From positions 124,001 to 188,000 of the forward strand of contig NZ_JAHXRI010000004.1 of assembly GCF_019923725.1 (NCBI RefSeq): a stretch of 64,000 nt of DNA, written 5' to 3'. Of this stretch, positions 43,992-53,287 are shown one piece after another. Origin of the DNA: Zwartia hollandica. GTDB taxonomy: Bacteria > Pseudomonadota > Gammaproteobacteria > Burkholderiales > Burkholderiaceae_B. How positions within the stretch are numbered: position 1 is the stretch's first letter; each line of letters opens with the position of its first letter. The notes under the pieces are model-generated. The model was not told the DNA's origin, did not search any database, and was given only the letters and a program-made list of their open reading frames with translations. Both the position numbers and the translations under genes were made by a program.

Positions 43992-44978
43992 TTACTGCGC
44001 TTTAAACCCGCTCGCCTCAATGATACGTGCCCAATTCTTCGTGTAAGCGCTCTCACGTTGAGAGAGTGCTTGGCTTGACATGTATTCCACAGTCAGCCCC
44101 ATTGCCACGAGGCGTTGTCTCACCTGAGACATCTCCAGCACCTTTGCAAGTGCGTTACCTAAGCGCTCAATGGTAGCGGGTGGTGTTCCCTTGGGTGCAA
44201 AAATACCGTAGTAGGGTAGGTCTTCAAATCCTTTAATGCCAAGCTCCGCAAAAGTGGGCGTGTCTGGAATTACGTCCTGACGTTTAGAACCCATTACAGC
44301 CACCATGCGTACCTTGCCGGCTTTTTGAAACTCGATGAAGTCTGGTACGGAAGCAACCCCTGCCGGAATTTGATTCCCCAGCATATCCGCCAACATGGGG
44401 GCGCTGCCGCGATAGGGTACTGAGACTAGATCGACCTTGTATTGTGCGGCTAATACTTTGACAAGAAACTCTGGAACAGAATTCGGTGCGGGCACTCCGA
44501 TAGAGGCCTTGCCCTGTCGCTGCTCACGGACCGCTTTGATAAATTGTTCGAGTGAGGTGTCAGGTACTGCGCCTGATAGTGCGATACCGTTAGCAAAGGT
44601 CGCGAAGCCCGCGACGGGTACAAAGTCAGTGTCTGGCTTAAACCCGGGTGCCTTGGTGACTAGAGGCAGGATTGATATGGTGTGATCATGCGATAAGAAT
44701 AATACCGTGCCATCAGCGGGAGCCGCCTTGAGTGCCTGCGCGGCAATTTGACCGCCGGCTCCTGCGCGATTATCTACAACGACTGGGGTACCAAGTACTT
44801 GGCTCAGCTGCTCACCGAGTACACGGGCAATAACGTCTGTACCACCCCCTGGGGGGAAGCCTACCATCAGCTTAATGGAGTTACTCTGGGCAAAACTCGT
44901 TGCGCTGGTGAGCAAAAGCGCACAGCTAACCGCATTGAATATTTTGCGTTTTAGTGGGCTTGTAAGCAGAGAAGACAT
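43992..44978 (-). CDS. Bug/TctC family solute receptor
   Basis: The 328-residue receptor has a signal peptide ending ATSFAQ and the family patterns LMVGFPPGGGTDVIAR, VVDNRAGAGGQIAAQAL and VSVPYRGSAPMLADMLG. The segment after DGYT-type positions reads PADGTVLFLSHDHTI, a variant of the usual PDGYTLL. The ligand is unknown. It ends in a hairpin shared with the sulfur operon and is followed upstream by a cupin gene on the same strand. Confidence 0.88.
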   Translation of the reverse strand: MSSLLTSPLKRKIFNAVSCALLLTSATSFAQSNSIKLMVGFPPGGGTDVIARVLGEQLSQVLGTPVVVDNRAGAGGQIAAQALKAAPADGTVLFLSHDHTISILPLVTKAPGFKPDTDFVPVAGFATFANGIALSGAVPDTSLEQFIKAVREQRQGKASIGVPAPNSVPEFLVKVLAAQYKVDLVSVPYRGSAPMLADMLGNQIPAGVASVPDFIEFQKAGKVRMVAVMGSKRQDVIPDTPTFAELGIKGFEDLPYYGIFAPKGTPPATIERLGNALAKVLEMSQVRQRLVAMGLTVEYMSSQALSQRESAYTKNWARIIEASGFKAQ

Positions 44979-45032
44979 GTGTGCTCCCGAGGTCGGTAGA
45001 TTGTTAGAGAAAAGGGGTCTTGGTCTGCACGG

Positions 45033-45422
45033 CTACCGCCTCACGCGATCAGGATGTTCGCCATAAGGCGGTCCGTAAATCACGAGCACGCGAGCAGGTT
45101 CGTCGCTAGTTACTGAAAATACATGCATCGCATCGGCAGGAAAAAAACAAGTGTCGCCTGCAACCATGTCGAAAGCTTCACCGTTGACCTCGACACGGGC
45201 AGTGCCGTGCAGCAAGTAACAAACCTGCTCCAGTCCAGGGTGTGCATGAGGTAGCGCACCACCGCCACGCGAGATGGTGCCGAGAATCATCTCAAGGTTC
45301 TTCGCGCCAACATTATCAGCGCCAATCAAGCGGCGATTACTGGTTTCGTGGTGATTCGCGGGCGAGTAGGCTTGAACTGAATCTTCGCGGATGAGATATT
45401 TTGAAGTCATGGTTATGGACAT
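45033..45422 (-). CDS. Single-domain cupin protein
   Basis: The 129-residue protein has cupin motif 1 (PHAHPGLEQVCYLLHGTARVEV), with the His/His/Glu metal ligands, and motif 2 (CFFPADAMHVFSVT), with the last His. It may be a small dioxygenase, isomerase or binding protein. The start may be 45422 or the ATG four codons in (45410); no clear ribosome site separates them. It lies three bases after the stop of the Bug gene at 45426-46385, so they form an operon. Confidence 0.82.
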   Translation of the reverse strand: MSITMTSKYLIREDSVQAYSPANHHETSNRRLIGADNVGAKNLEMILGTISRGGGALPHAHPGLEQVCYLLHGTARVEVNGEAFDMVAGDTCFFPADAMHVFSVTSDEPARVLVIYGPPYGEHPDRVRR

Positions 45423-45425
45423 TTA

Positions 45426-46385
45426 TTACTGTGGTTTCACGCCAGCGTTGCGAAGCATTTCACCCCAGTGCTTGAGTTGAAAGTCGACGTATTTCGCAAA
45501 CTCTTCTGGTGTCTTTGTTGGGTCAAGCTCGAAACCTGTTGCAGCAATTTTTGCCTGGAAGTCCTTGTCTGCAAATACGGCCTGCATCTCTGTGTTGATT
45601 TTGTCGACAATGGGGCGCGGTAGATTGGCTGGTCCGAATATGCCATTCCAGGAAACTAAGTCAAAGCCCTTGACGACACTTGCGATCGCTGGCGTGCCGG
45701 GAAAGCTTTGAGATCCTTTAGCGGTTGTCACTGCCAATAAACGGACGCGATCTGATTTGAGTGATGCCATGCCTGAGCCGAGGTCGACGACATAGACCTG
45801 CACCTCACCAGAGATGAGGTCTGTCATGGCCTGCGGGCTTGCTTTGTACGGGACACCTACGATATCCAAACCAGCGATATTTTTGATTGTTTCCATTGCC
45901 ACCAGTGATGTGCTGTTCGGTGTCGCATAAGCCAACTTACCTGGTGTCTTCTTTGCGTAGTCAATGAATTCTTGTAAGGTTTTAGCAGGTATCTTTGGGT
46001 TGATCGCGAGCGCAAAAGGGAGCTCGCCCACACGCACGATTGGCGTGAAATCCTTGATTGGATCGTAGTTCAGCGTCTTAAACATCCATGGGTTGGCAGA
46101 ATGCGACGTGTTTGTGGTCATGAACAAGGTGTACCCGTCGGGGGCTGCCTTCGCGACGAACTGAGCGGCAATTTGCGCGCTCGCGCCGGCTTTGTTGTCT
46201 ACGACAACGGGTTGCTTTAGACGCTCAGAAAGCTTTTGTGCCACCGTGCGGGCTACAAAATCTGTGCCGCTACCGGCAGCAAAAGGGATGACCAGGGTGA
46301 TGGGTTTGTTGGGATAGTTCTGCGCCATTGCACCGCTTGAGCAAACCAGTGCTGCGATTCCGACCCATTTTTTTATGAAATGCAT
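45426..46385 (-). CDS. Bug/TctC family solute receptor
   Basis: The 319-residue receptor has a signal peptide ending GAMAQ, then YPNKPITLVIPFAAGSGTDFVAR, VVDNKAGASAQIAAQFVAKAAPDGYTLF and VGVPYKASPQAMTDLISGEV. It is first in a likely operon with the cupin and a second Bug gene (43992-44978). It diverges from trhO across a 74-bp gap. Confidence 0.9.
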   Translation of the reverse strand: MHFIKKWVGIAALVCSSGAMAQNYPNKPITLVIPFAAGSGTDFVARTVAQKLSERLKQPVVVDNKAGASAQIAAQFVAKAAPDGYTLFMTTNTSHSANPWMFKTLNYDPIKDFTPIVRVGELPFALAINPKIPAKTLQEFIDYAKKTPGKLAYATPNSTSLVAMETIKNIAGLDIVGVPYKASPQAMTDLISGEVQVYVVDLGSGMASLKSDRVRLLAVTTAKGSQSFPGTPAIASVVKGFDLVSWNGIFGPANLPRPIVDKINTEMQAVFADKDFQAKIAATGFELDPTKTPEEFAKYVDFQLKHWGEMLRNAGVKPQ

Positions 46386-46459
46386 GTATGTCTCCGTGAT
46401 TTAGCTTTCGTGCACAAATGTTAACGCACTCTTAGCGCAGTCAGGCTTAAAATAACGAT

Positions 46460-47410
46460 ATGAAACCACACAAATTTCTGACAGTCGCATTTTATAAATT
46501 TGTCGAGTTGCCGGACGTTGAGTCGCGCAAAGAGCCGCTGTTGGCGTTCTGTGAGCAGCAGGGTGTGAAGGGGCTCATTTTGCTTGCGCGAGAGGGGATT
46601 AACAGTACGATTGCGGGGGCTGAGGATGCGATCCGGGCTGTGCTCGCATATTTGCGCACAGACCCAAAGTTTGCAGACTTGCAGCACAAGGAGTCTTGGT
46701 CAGAGTTGCCCCCTTTCCGTCGCATGCGCGTTCGCCTGAAGAAAGAAATTGTGACCTCGGGTGTTCCTGAGGTGAGTCCTTCCACGATGGCGGGAACCTA
46801 TGTGAAGCCGGAGGACTGGAACGCGCTAATTAGTGATCCAGAAGTCGTGTTAATTGATACTCGGAATGATTATGAAGTTGACCTTGGTACCTTCGAACGA
46901 GCAATCGATCCAAGACTACAGACGTTTTCCCAGTTGCCGGCTTGGGTTGATGAGGCGGATGCATTAAAAGTCGTTGATGGCAAGCGCCCAAAAGTTGCGA
47001 TGTTTTGTACCGGCGGCATACGATGTGAAAAGTCGACCGCGATGATGCGTGCCAAAGGCTACCAGGAGGTTTATCACCTTGAAGGCGGGATATTGAAATA
47101 TCTCGAAACCATCTCGCCAGAGAATAGTCTCTGGCGGGGTGAGTGTTTTGTGTTTGATGAGCGAGTGGCAGTCAAGCATGGCCTCGAACGGGGTGAAAGC
47201 CGTTTATGTCGCTGCTGCCGACAACCGTTTCCGAAGGGCACCTTTGAGTCTGATAAGTACGAGCTCGGGGTTAGTTGCCCCAGGTGTTTTGATCGTACAA
47301 CACCCGAGCAAAAGCGCACTGCACGCGAGCGGCAACGTCAGTGTGAGTTGGCAGACGCTAGGAAAAAGCAACATATTGGCGCTAAGATGCCAATGCATCA
47401 ACAGCCATAA
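46460..47410 (+). CDS. trhO: tRNA uridine(34) hydroxylase TrhO (rhodanese-domain protein YceA)
   Basis: Oxygen-dependent hydroxylation of uridine 34 in tRNA, the first step to 5-methoxy/carboxymethoxy-uridine. The 316 residues have an N-terminal ferredoxin-like domain (VEDxL-type start through EGINSTIAG), a rhodanese domain with the active loop MFCTGGIRCEK (Cys183), and a C-terminal four-cysteine zinc-like motif (CRCCRQPFP...CPRC). The length is normal. The following Bug gene starts 12 bp after its stop; the two are probably only neighbours in function. Confidence 0.92.
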   Translation: MKPHKFLTVAFYKFVELPDVESRKEPLLAFCEQQGVKGLILLAREGINSTIAGAEDAIRAVLAYLRTDPKFADLQHKESWSELPPFRRMRVRLKKEIVTSGVPEVSPSTMAGTYVKPEDWNALISDPEVVLIDTRNDYEVDLGTFERAIDPRLQTFSQLPAWVDEADALKVVDGKRPKVAMFCTGGIRCEKSTAMMRAKGYQEVYHLEGGILKYLETISPENSLWRGECFVFDERVAVKHGLERGESRLCRCCRQPFPKGTFESDKYELGVSCPRCFDRTTPEQKRTARERQRQCELADARKKQHIGAKMPMHQQP

Positions 47411-47422
47411 ATTAAGACTGGA

Positions 47423-48409
47423 ATGAAAATGAAAAAAAATATTTTGACGGCACTTATTGCCGCTGCAGCAACCTTAGGTTTGATGGGTAGTCAGGCTTTA
47501 GCGCAGGAGTTTCCGCCTTCCAAAGGGGTCACGCTGTATGTGGGCTTTCCTCCGGGGGGTGCCAATGACATCGCCGCGCGCGTGATAGGTAAAAAGTTAT
47601 CTGAGAACCTGGGTATTAAAGTCGTCGTGGATAACAAGCCGGGTGCAGGTGGCAACATTGCGACCAATACCGTTGTGACTGGGCCCGCCGATGGTTCGGT
47701 CATCATGCTAGGTTCGATAGGTCCGTTGTCTATCGCCTCCCATTTAATGAAGATTCCCTACGATCCGGTCAAGGATATCGCACCGCTTGCCATGGGTGGA
47801 AGCTTTCCGAACGTGTTGTTAGTCTCTCCAGAATCGGGTATTAAAACGTTGAAAGACTTGGTGGATCTCGCAAAAAAGGAGCCGGGTAAGTTGACCTTTG
47901 CTTCGACGGGTGCCGGTTCGGCCTCGCATTTGCAAGGTGAGTTGTTTAACCAGCGTGCTGGTGTTGATATTGTTCACGTACCTTACAAGGGTGGTGGCGC
48001 TGCGACGGTCGACGTGATTGGTAACCGCGTGACCGTCTATTACTCGGCGTTACCCTCGTCGGTCGCGCATATCCGCTCGGGTAAGTTGATTCCAATCGCA
48101 GTGACTAGCGCAAAGCGTGCAGAGTTATTTCCGGAGATCCCAACAATCGCTGAGTCCGGTTATCCAGGCTTTGATGCGGACAACTGGTATGCCTTCATCG
48201 CGTCAGCCAAGACACCGCCCGCGATACTTGAACGTTGGAATCAGGAATTGATTAAAGTGATCACTGATCCAGTCACGTCAAAAGAGCTGCTTGAAAAAGG
48301 CTTGACACTGACACCAGGCTCGCGTGACGACTTAGCAAAATACATTGCCAAGGAATCAGACACCTGGGGCAAAATCATTCGTGATCGTAAGATTACCGTT
48401 CAGCAATAA
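47423..48409 (+). CDS. Bug/TctC family solute receptor
   Basis: The 328-residue receptor has a Lys-rich signal peptide ending QALAQ and the patterns LYVGFPPGGANDIAAR, VVDNKPGAGGNIATNTV and VHVPYKGGGAATVDVIG. A second ATG two codons in could be the start. It converges on the aspartoacylase-family gene with 10 bp between stops. The ligand is unknown. Confidence 0.9.
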   Translation: MKMKKNILTALIAAAATLGLMGSQALAQEFPPSKGVTLYVGFPPGGANDIAARVIGKKLSENLGIKVVVDNKPGAGGNIATNTVVTGPADGSVIMLGSIGPLSIASHLMKIPYDPVKDIAPLAMGGSFPNVLLVSPESGIKTLKDLVDLAKKEPGKLTFASTGAGSASHLQGELFNQRAGVDIVHVPYKGGGAATVDVIGNRVTVYYSALPSSVAHIRSGKLIPIAVTSAKRAELFPEIPTIAESGYPGFDADNWYAFIASAKTPPAILERWNQELIKVITDPVTSKELLEKGLTLTPGSRDDLAKYIAKESDTWGKIIRDRKITVQQ

Positions 48410-48419
48410 GATGTAGGAC

Positions 48420-49385
48420 TTAGTCTTCGAAACGTCCAAAACGTACGGTGGTTGCTCCTACACGTACGTTGGACGTTGACGGCATCACAAGCACGGTGTC
48501 GTCGTAGGGGGCAACGATGCGTTGATCCCCATCTGTGGCAATCAAATCGCCTTTCTTTGCGATCACTTCCAAGCCTGTGTAGGCTTTATTAAAGGTGAAG
48601 GCTGTGGATTTGGCGACAACGGCCTCTGTCACACGGATGATGCGTTGTCTGGCTGGCAGTGGTTGCCGTAAGTGGGCTTGCGCGAAAGCCGCATCGATCA
48701 CACCGAAGTGTTTGAGAAACAGTAAGAGAGAGTCATTGGCAACATCAACCGATGACTTCTCCCAGTGCTGACCGCACTCAATCAGCAGACCCGTACGCGA
48801 GTCATTGGGCTTGCCAAAACCGCCGCGCTCAATCATGCGCAGACCAGCAGGGTGCCCGGTGTCGATCAGCAGATTTTCTGGGAGTCCAAGCAGCTTGGAA
48901 AGCGCTGCGCTTTTCTCGCCGCCTTGTCCGGTTGCGCCACACACCATAATGGGGGCGCACGGCTCTGACATCGAGTGGATATCTAGCAAGTAATCACAGT
49001 CATCCACGAATGGGTGCAACGCACGAGCGCGTCGTAATTCAGCCGAATCACGACTGCCCAGCAATACGTCATCACCCCAGACGCGATTGTAATCTTCGTC
49101 TACAAAACGACTTTTGCTGGGGTTCAGTGGATCCCAGTTGGCGAAGGCCAACATGTTAGCGAACGCAATTGTGAGTCGTCCCACGTTGGGGCGTATATTT
49201 TGCCGCATGAACCAATCAACCACGATTGCGCCACAAATCTCATTGCCGTGCGTCAACGCTTGGACCATGACATGGGGACCTGGTTTGCCGGAGTCGAAGC
49301 TCCAAACGTAGGGCACGTCTGTGTTTGAGTTTTCCCAGGCGCTTAAGTCTGGGGCTTGCAATTCAACTGGATGTGTTCGTTTCAT
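48420..49385 (-). CDS. Succinylglutamate desuccinylase / aspartoacylase family hydrolase
   Basis: Zinc carboxypeptidase-like (M14 fold) deacylase of 321 residues. Zinc ligands are H46 and E49 (LTHGNEICG) and H137 (DIHSM); the catalytic Glu is probably E203 (LLIECGQH). It removes acyl groups from N-acyl amino acids. A C-terminal beta-domain is present. It lies three bases after the last gene of a Dpp-type ABC operon on the same strand, which suggests that the imported compound is an N-acylated amino acid or peptide. Confidence 0.88.
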   Translation of the reverse strand: MKRTHPVELQAPDLSAWENSNTDVPYVWSFDSGKPGPHVMVQALTHGNEICGAIVVDWFMRQNIRPNVGRLTIAFANMLAFANWDPLNPSKSRFVDEDYNRVWGDDVLLGSRDSAELRRARALHPFVDDCDYLLDIHSMSEPCAPIMVCGATGQGGEKSAALSKLLGLPENLLIDTGHPAGLRMIERGGFGKPNDSRTGLLIECGQHWEKSSVDVANDSLLLFLKHFGVIDAAFAQAHLRQPLPARQRIIRVTEAVVAKSTAFTFNKAYTGLEVIAKKGDLIATDGDQRIVAPYDDTVLVMPSTSNVRVGATTVRFGRFED

Positions 49386-49388
49386 GAT

Positions 49389-50372
49389 TTAGGCAATAGG
49401 ATCGTTTAAGTGACAGGCTGACAGCCTTCCGGGACTAATCTCGCGCAGCATGGGCACTTCTTGTGCACAGCGCGCGGTTGCACTAGGGCAACGCGGATGA
49501 AAATGACAGCCCGAGGGCGGCGCGAGGGGCGAGGGGATTTCACCCCGGATCGGTACAAACGTTCTGTGCGTCCGATCAATGCGTGGGATTTCCTGCAGCA
49601 AAGCCTGTGTGTACGGATGGTTAGGCTCTGCAAAGAGTTCTTCTGTTGGTGCAATTTCAGCGACACGACCGAGATACATCACAACCACTCGGTTGGAAAG
49701 ATGTCTAACTACGCCCAAATCGTGACTGATGAACATGTAGGTCAAACCGAGGTCGTCACGCAAATCCATGAACAGATTCAGGACTTGCGCCTGGATCGAT
49801 ACATCGAGCGCTGCGACGGCCTCGTCGCACACCAAGAACTCTGGTTTCACCGCCAGAGCGCGAGCAATGCCGATACGCGCGCGCTGGCCGCCAGAGAATT
49901 GATGCGGATAGCGTTGCATATACGTGGGATCTAAGCCAACTTGCTTAAGCAAATTCGCCACGTAATCACTGACCTCTGCTCGGTCAATCAAACCGTGTAC
50001 GCGCGGCGCTTCTCCAACAATATCAAGCACACGCATACGCGGGTTAAGCGAGGCAAAGGGATCTTGAAAAATAAGTTGTATGGGTCGACGAATCCCGCTG
50101 TGTGTTTCGAGCGGCAGTCCGCGATAGCGGACCGTACCCTCGGTTGGAGTGTGTAAGCCACAACCTAATCTGCCCAGCGTTGACTTGCCGCAGCCCGACT
50201 CCCCCACAAGACCAACGACCTCCCCATCATGAATACTGAACGACACGTGATCGACGGCGTGCACGGTGTGGGCTTGAATATCTGCGCCAATTGTTCGCGC
50301 AATTTTTTCAAAAATATCCAGCTTTCGACCAAAGCGCTTTGATACCTTTTCAAACGTTAATAACTCAGTCAT
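49389..50372 (-). CDS. Peptide-type ABC transporter ATP-binding protein (DppF/OppF)
   Basis: The 327-residue ATPase has Walker A GESGCGKST, the Q-loop, signature FSGGQRARIGIA, Walker B FLVCDEAVAALDVS, and a C-terminal oligopeptide-type extension with an iron-sulfur or Cys cluster (GCHFHPRCPSATARC). It overlaps the DppD-type gene by four bases. It is the fifth gene of the leftward operon. Confidence 0.93.
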   Translation of the reverse strand: MTELLTFEKVSKRFGRKLDIFEKIARTIGADIQAHTVHAVDHVSFSIHDGEVVGLVGESGCGKSTLGRLGCGLHTPTEGTVRYRGLPLETHSGIRRPIQLIFQDPFASLNPRMRVLDIVGEAPRVHGLIDRAEVSDYVANLLKQVGLDPTYMQRYPHQFSGGQRARIGIARALAVKPEFLVCDEAVAALDVSIQAQVLNLFMDLRDDLGLTYMFISHDLGVVRHLSNRVVVMYLGRVAEIAPTEELFAEPNHPYTQALLQEIPRIDRTHRTFVPIRGEIPSPLAPPSGCHFHPRCPSATARCAQEVPMLREISPGRLSACHLNDPIA

Positions 50373-51364
50373 CGCGAAACCTCGCTATGCTTTGTCACAT
50401 GCCCAGGCATCAAAGGGTGCCAACAGCGCACCTGATGTGCACCAAGCGACGACATCTCGGGCATCTGAGTGCAAGCAGTTTGAACATAGTTACAGCGTGC
50501 AGCAAAGGCACACGAGGCACCCAGTTCGGTGATGGAAGGTGTCGCACCAGGAATTTGTCTTAAGCGCATGCCAGGTGTTGTCGTGGTGGGTACGGAGTCA
50601 AGAAGTCCGCGCGTATAGGGATGGCGCGGATCATTTAATACGGCTTCAGCCGTGCCGTATTCGACAATTCGACCCGCGTACATCACGGCAATATGGTCGG
50701 CTAAGCCCGCCACCACAGCAAGGTCGTGTGTAATCCAAATCAGGGCTGTGCCAGAGTTACTAACGAGCTGTTGCATCTCGTACAGAATTTGGCCTTGTAC
50801 CGTGACATCAAGCGCAGTGGTTGGCTCGTCGGCGATGATGAGGTCTGGACGATGAAGCATGGCAATCGCGATCGCAACGCGTTGACGCATCCCACCAGAA
50901 AACTGATGAGGATATTGTCCAATTCGCTCGGAGGGCGAGGCAATGCCCACTTTACCCAAGACTTCAACCGCACGGCTGCGGGCAACCGCCTTACTGACAG
51001 CTTCGTGCGCGAGCACAGTTTCGACCATCTGCGTCTCGACGGTCAGAACAGGATTGAGTGTCATCATCGGATCTTGAAAAATCATGGCGATACGCTTGCC
51101 ACGCAACTTTCTCAGAGATTCTTGATCACACCCTACAAGTTCTTGTCCATCAAAGATAACGCTGCCCGAGGCGATACGCCCGGGCAGATCCACGAGTCCG
51201 AGAATAGAAAAGCCTGTCACCGATTTGCCCGAACCTGATTCACCCACCAGTCCAAGCACTTGACCGCGCGCGAGCTCAATCGAGACATCCGCTACCGCAG
51301 GGAGTAAGCCGTTGCGGGTATCAAATTCCGTTCGTAAATTCTTAATGGAGAGTAAGTTTGTCAT
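50369..51364 (-). CDS. Peptide-type ABC transporter ATP-binding protein (DppD/OppD)
   Basis: The 331-residue ATPase has Walker A GESGSGKSV, signature FSGGMRQRVAIA, Walker B LIIADEPTTALDVT, and the C-terminal GASCAFAARCNYVQTAC cysteine motif typical of Dpp/Opp ATPases. It overlaps both neighbouring genes by four bases. Confidence 0.93.
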   Translation of the reverse strand: MTNLLSIKNLRTEFDTRNGLLPAVADVSIELARGQVLGLVGESGSGKSVTGFSILGLVDLPGRIASGSVIFDGQELVGCDQESLRKLRGKRIAMIFQDPMMTLNPVLTVETQMVETVLAHEAVSKAVARSRAVEVLGKVGIASPSERIGQYPHQFSGGMRQRVAIAIAMLHRPDLIIADEPTTALDVTVQGQILYEMQQLVSNSGTALIWITHDLAVVAGLADHIAVMYAGRIVEYGTAEAVLNDPRHPYTRGLLDSVPTTTTPGMRLRQIPGATPSITELGASCAFAARCNYVQTACTQMPEMSSLGAHQVRCWHPLMPGHVTKHSEVSR

Positions 51365-52263
51365 CGTGAGAGCCTCGGATTCAGGATGTCACGTAACTGA
51401 TCACCAACAAGATTGATCGCGAGGATTGTTATCAACAAGGCGATCCCAGGATAAACGCTGATCCAGTATTTTCCAGACAGCAAATATTCATAGCCGTTCG
51501 AAATCAATAAACCTAAAGAGGGTTCCGTTGCAGGCAAGCCAAGGCCCAGGAAGGAAAGGGTGGCCTCTAATGCGATCGCATGCGCGACTTGGACTGTACC
51601 AACAACGATCAGGGGCGCCATGGCGTTGGGAAGCAAGTGCCGCAACACAATGCGCGAACCTTTGAGACCAAGCGAACGTGCGGCCTCGACATACTCTTTG
51701 CCACGTTCGACAAGAGCGGCTGAGCGAGCGGTTCGCGCGTAGTAGGCCCATTGCACGCTTACCAAAGCGATGATGATTTTGTCGACACCTTTGCCCAATA
51801 CGGCAAGCAACACAAGTGCGACTAGTATGGCTGGAAAACCAAGTTGAATATCGACGATGCGCATGATGATTTGTTCAAACCGCCCACCGAGGTGAGCAGC
51901 CAACACTCCCAGCACACTGCCAATCACGAGCGCAATGATGCCACTCGTTAAACCGACATACAGCGAAACGCGGAGCCCGTAAAAAATGGCGGAAACCATA
52001 TCGCGTCCTTGACCATCGGTGCCGAGCAGATAGTGTTGCCCACCCAGTCCGATTTCACCAGGGGCTAAGCGAGCATCCATAAGATCTAGTTTGGATAGAT
52101 CATAGGGGTTCTGCGGAGAGATGAGCGGCGCAAACACCGCAATAAAGATCACTGCAACCAGAACGACTAAGCCAACTAAGGCGACGGGGCTCTCGGCAAA
52201 CTGACTGCAAAGGCGTTTGAAAGGCGTTTGAACCTTTGCTATTTTCTGCACTTGTTCGGTCAT
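51361..52263 (-). CDS. Peptide-type ABC transporter permease (DppC)
   Basis: The 300-residue membrane protein has six predicted helices. The EAA loop EAARSLGLKGSRIVLRHLLPNAMAPL contacts the ATPases. The N-terminus carries the OppC_N helix, and the TDGQGRDM segment is typical of DppC/NikC. It overlaps both neighbours by four bases. Confidence 0.93.
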   Translation of the reverse strand: MTEQVQKIAKVQTPFKRLCSQFAESPVALVGLVVLVAVIFIAVFAPLISPQNPYDLSKLDLMDARLAPGEIGLGGQHYLLGTDGQGRDMVSAIFYGLRVSLYVGLTSGIIALVIGSVLGVLAAHLGGRFEQIIMRIVDIQLGFPAILVALVLLAVLGKGVDKIIIALVSVQWAYYARTARSAALVERGKEYVEAARSLGLKGSRIVLRHLLPNAMAPLIVVGTVQVAHAIALEATLSFLGLGLPATEPSLGLLISNGYEYLLSGKYWISVYPGIALLITILAINLVGDQLRDILNPRLSR

Positions 52264-53237
52264 CCGTGTTGCTCCGATATGCGAACGCGCGGATCGAGCA
52301 AGGAGTAGAGGATGTCGACGACAAGGTTAATAATGATGTACATGCACACAACCACTAAAAGGTAAGCCACCACAATCGGTCTGTCGAGCTGAAAGATAGA
52401 GTCGATAACGAGTTTGCCCATGCCAGGCCACGCAAAAATCGTCTCTGTCACAATCGCGTAAGCAATCACGGAGCCAAGCTCTAGCCCAATCACGGTTACC
52501 AACGGGATAAGAATATTTTTCAGGAGATGCACCCCGATCACACGAGAGGTTCTCAAGCCCTTCGCGCGAGCAAATTTAATGTAATCAAGCAAGCTTTGTT
52601 CTCGTGTCTGTGCCCGTGTGAGTCGAATAATCAGTGCGAGTTTTAACAGGGCTAAATTCAAAGCAGGGAGCAATGCGTATTTCAAGCCCTCGAGACTAAA
52701 AATAGAAAGCTGAAGGCCGAAAATATCTTCGGTAGGACCTCGTCCCGTTGAGGGTAGCCAACCGAGGGTTACCGCAAACAACAAGATCAGCAATAAACCC
52801 ACCCAAAAAGTGGGTAACGAGAAACAAACAATGGACCCGGTCATGATGCTGCGGGATATGAAAGAGTTCGGCCTAAGCCCCGCATAGAGTCCTAGAGGAA
52901 TGCCCAGCACGATCGAGATCAGCATTGCCAATACGGCAAGCTCCATTGTGGCTGGCATGCGTTCGAAAATAACATCAAGTGCAGGACGCGCATAGACAAA
53001 GGACTTGCCTAGGTTGCCCGTCACCGCCCCTTTGAGAAAGGTCAGGTATTGCTCAACCAAAGGCTTATCTAGTCCCAGGGCGACGCGTGCGCGGTCTCTT
53101 TCAATCTGATCTGCTTCGGGGTGGACGAGTATCTCGATGGGGTCACCAACGAGATACAAGCCTCCGAATACTAAAATTGACGTGACAAACAGAACGAATA
53201 CGGCTTGAGCCAAACGACGAATTACGAAAGCTGTCAC
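52260..53237 (-). CDS. Peptide-type ABC transporter permease (DppB)
   Basis: The 325-residue membrane protein has six predicted helices. The start MTAFVIRRLAQAVFVLF and the EAA-type loop FARAKGLRTSRVIGVHLLKNILIP are standard for DppB/NikB. It is followed with a 4-bp overlap by the DppC-type gene and preceded by the receptor gene 50 bp upstream. Confidence 0.93.
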   Translation of the reverse strand: MTAFVIRRLAQAVFVLFVTSILVFGGLYLVGDPIEILVHPEADQIERDRARVALGLDKPLVEQYLTFLKGAVTGNLGKSFVYARPALDVIFERMPATMELAVLAMLISIVLGIPLGLYAGLRPNSFISRSIMTGSIVCFSLPTFWVGLLLILLFAVTLGWLPSTGRGPTEDIFGLQLSIFSLEGLKYALLPALNLALLKLALIIRLTRAQTREQSLLDYIKFARAKGLRTSRVIGVHLLKNILIPLVTVIGLELGSVIAYAIVTETIFAWPGMGKLVIDSIFQLDRPIVVAYLLVVVCMYIIINLVVDILYSLLDPRVRISEQHG

Positions 53238-53287
53238 GGATCAATGCCTTTTCTTGATATTGGGTTGAAGCTCAAACGACTTGTTGG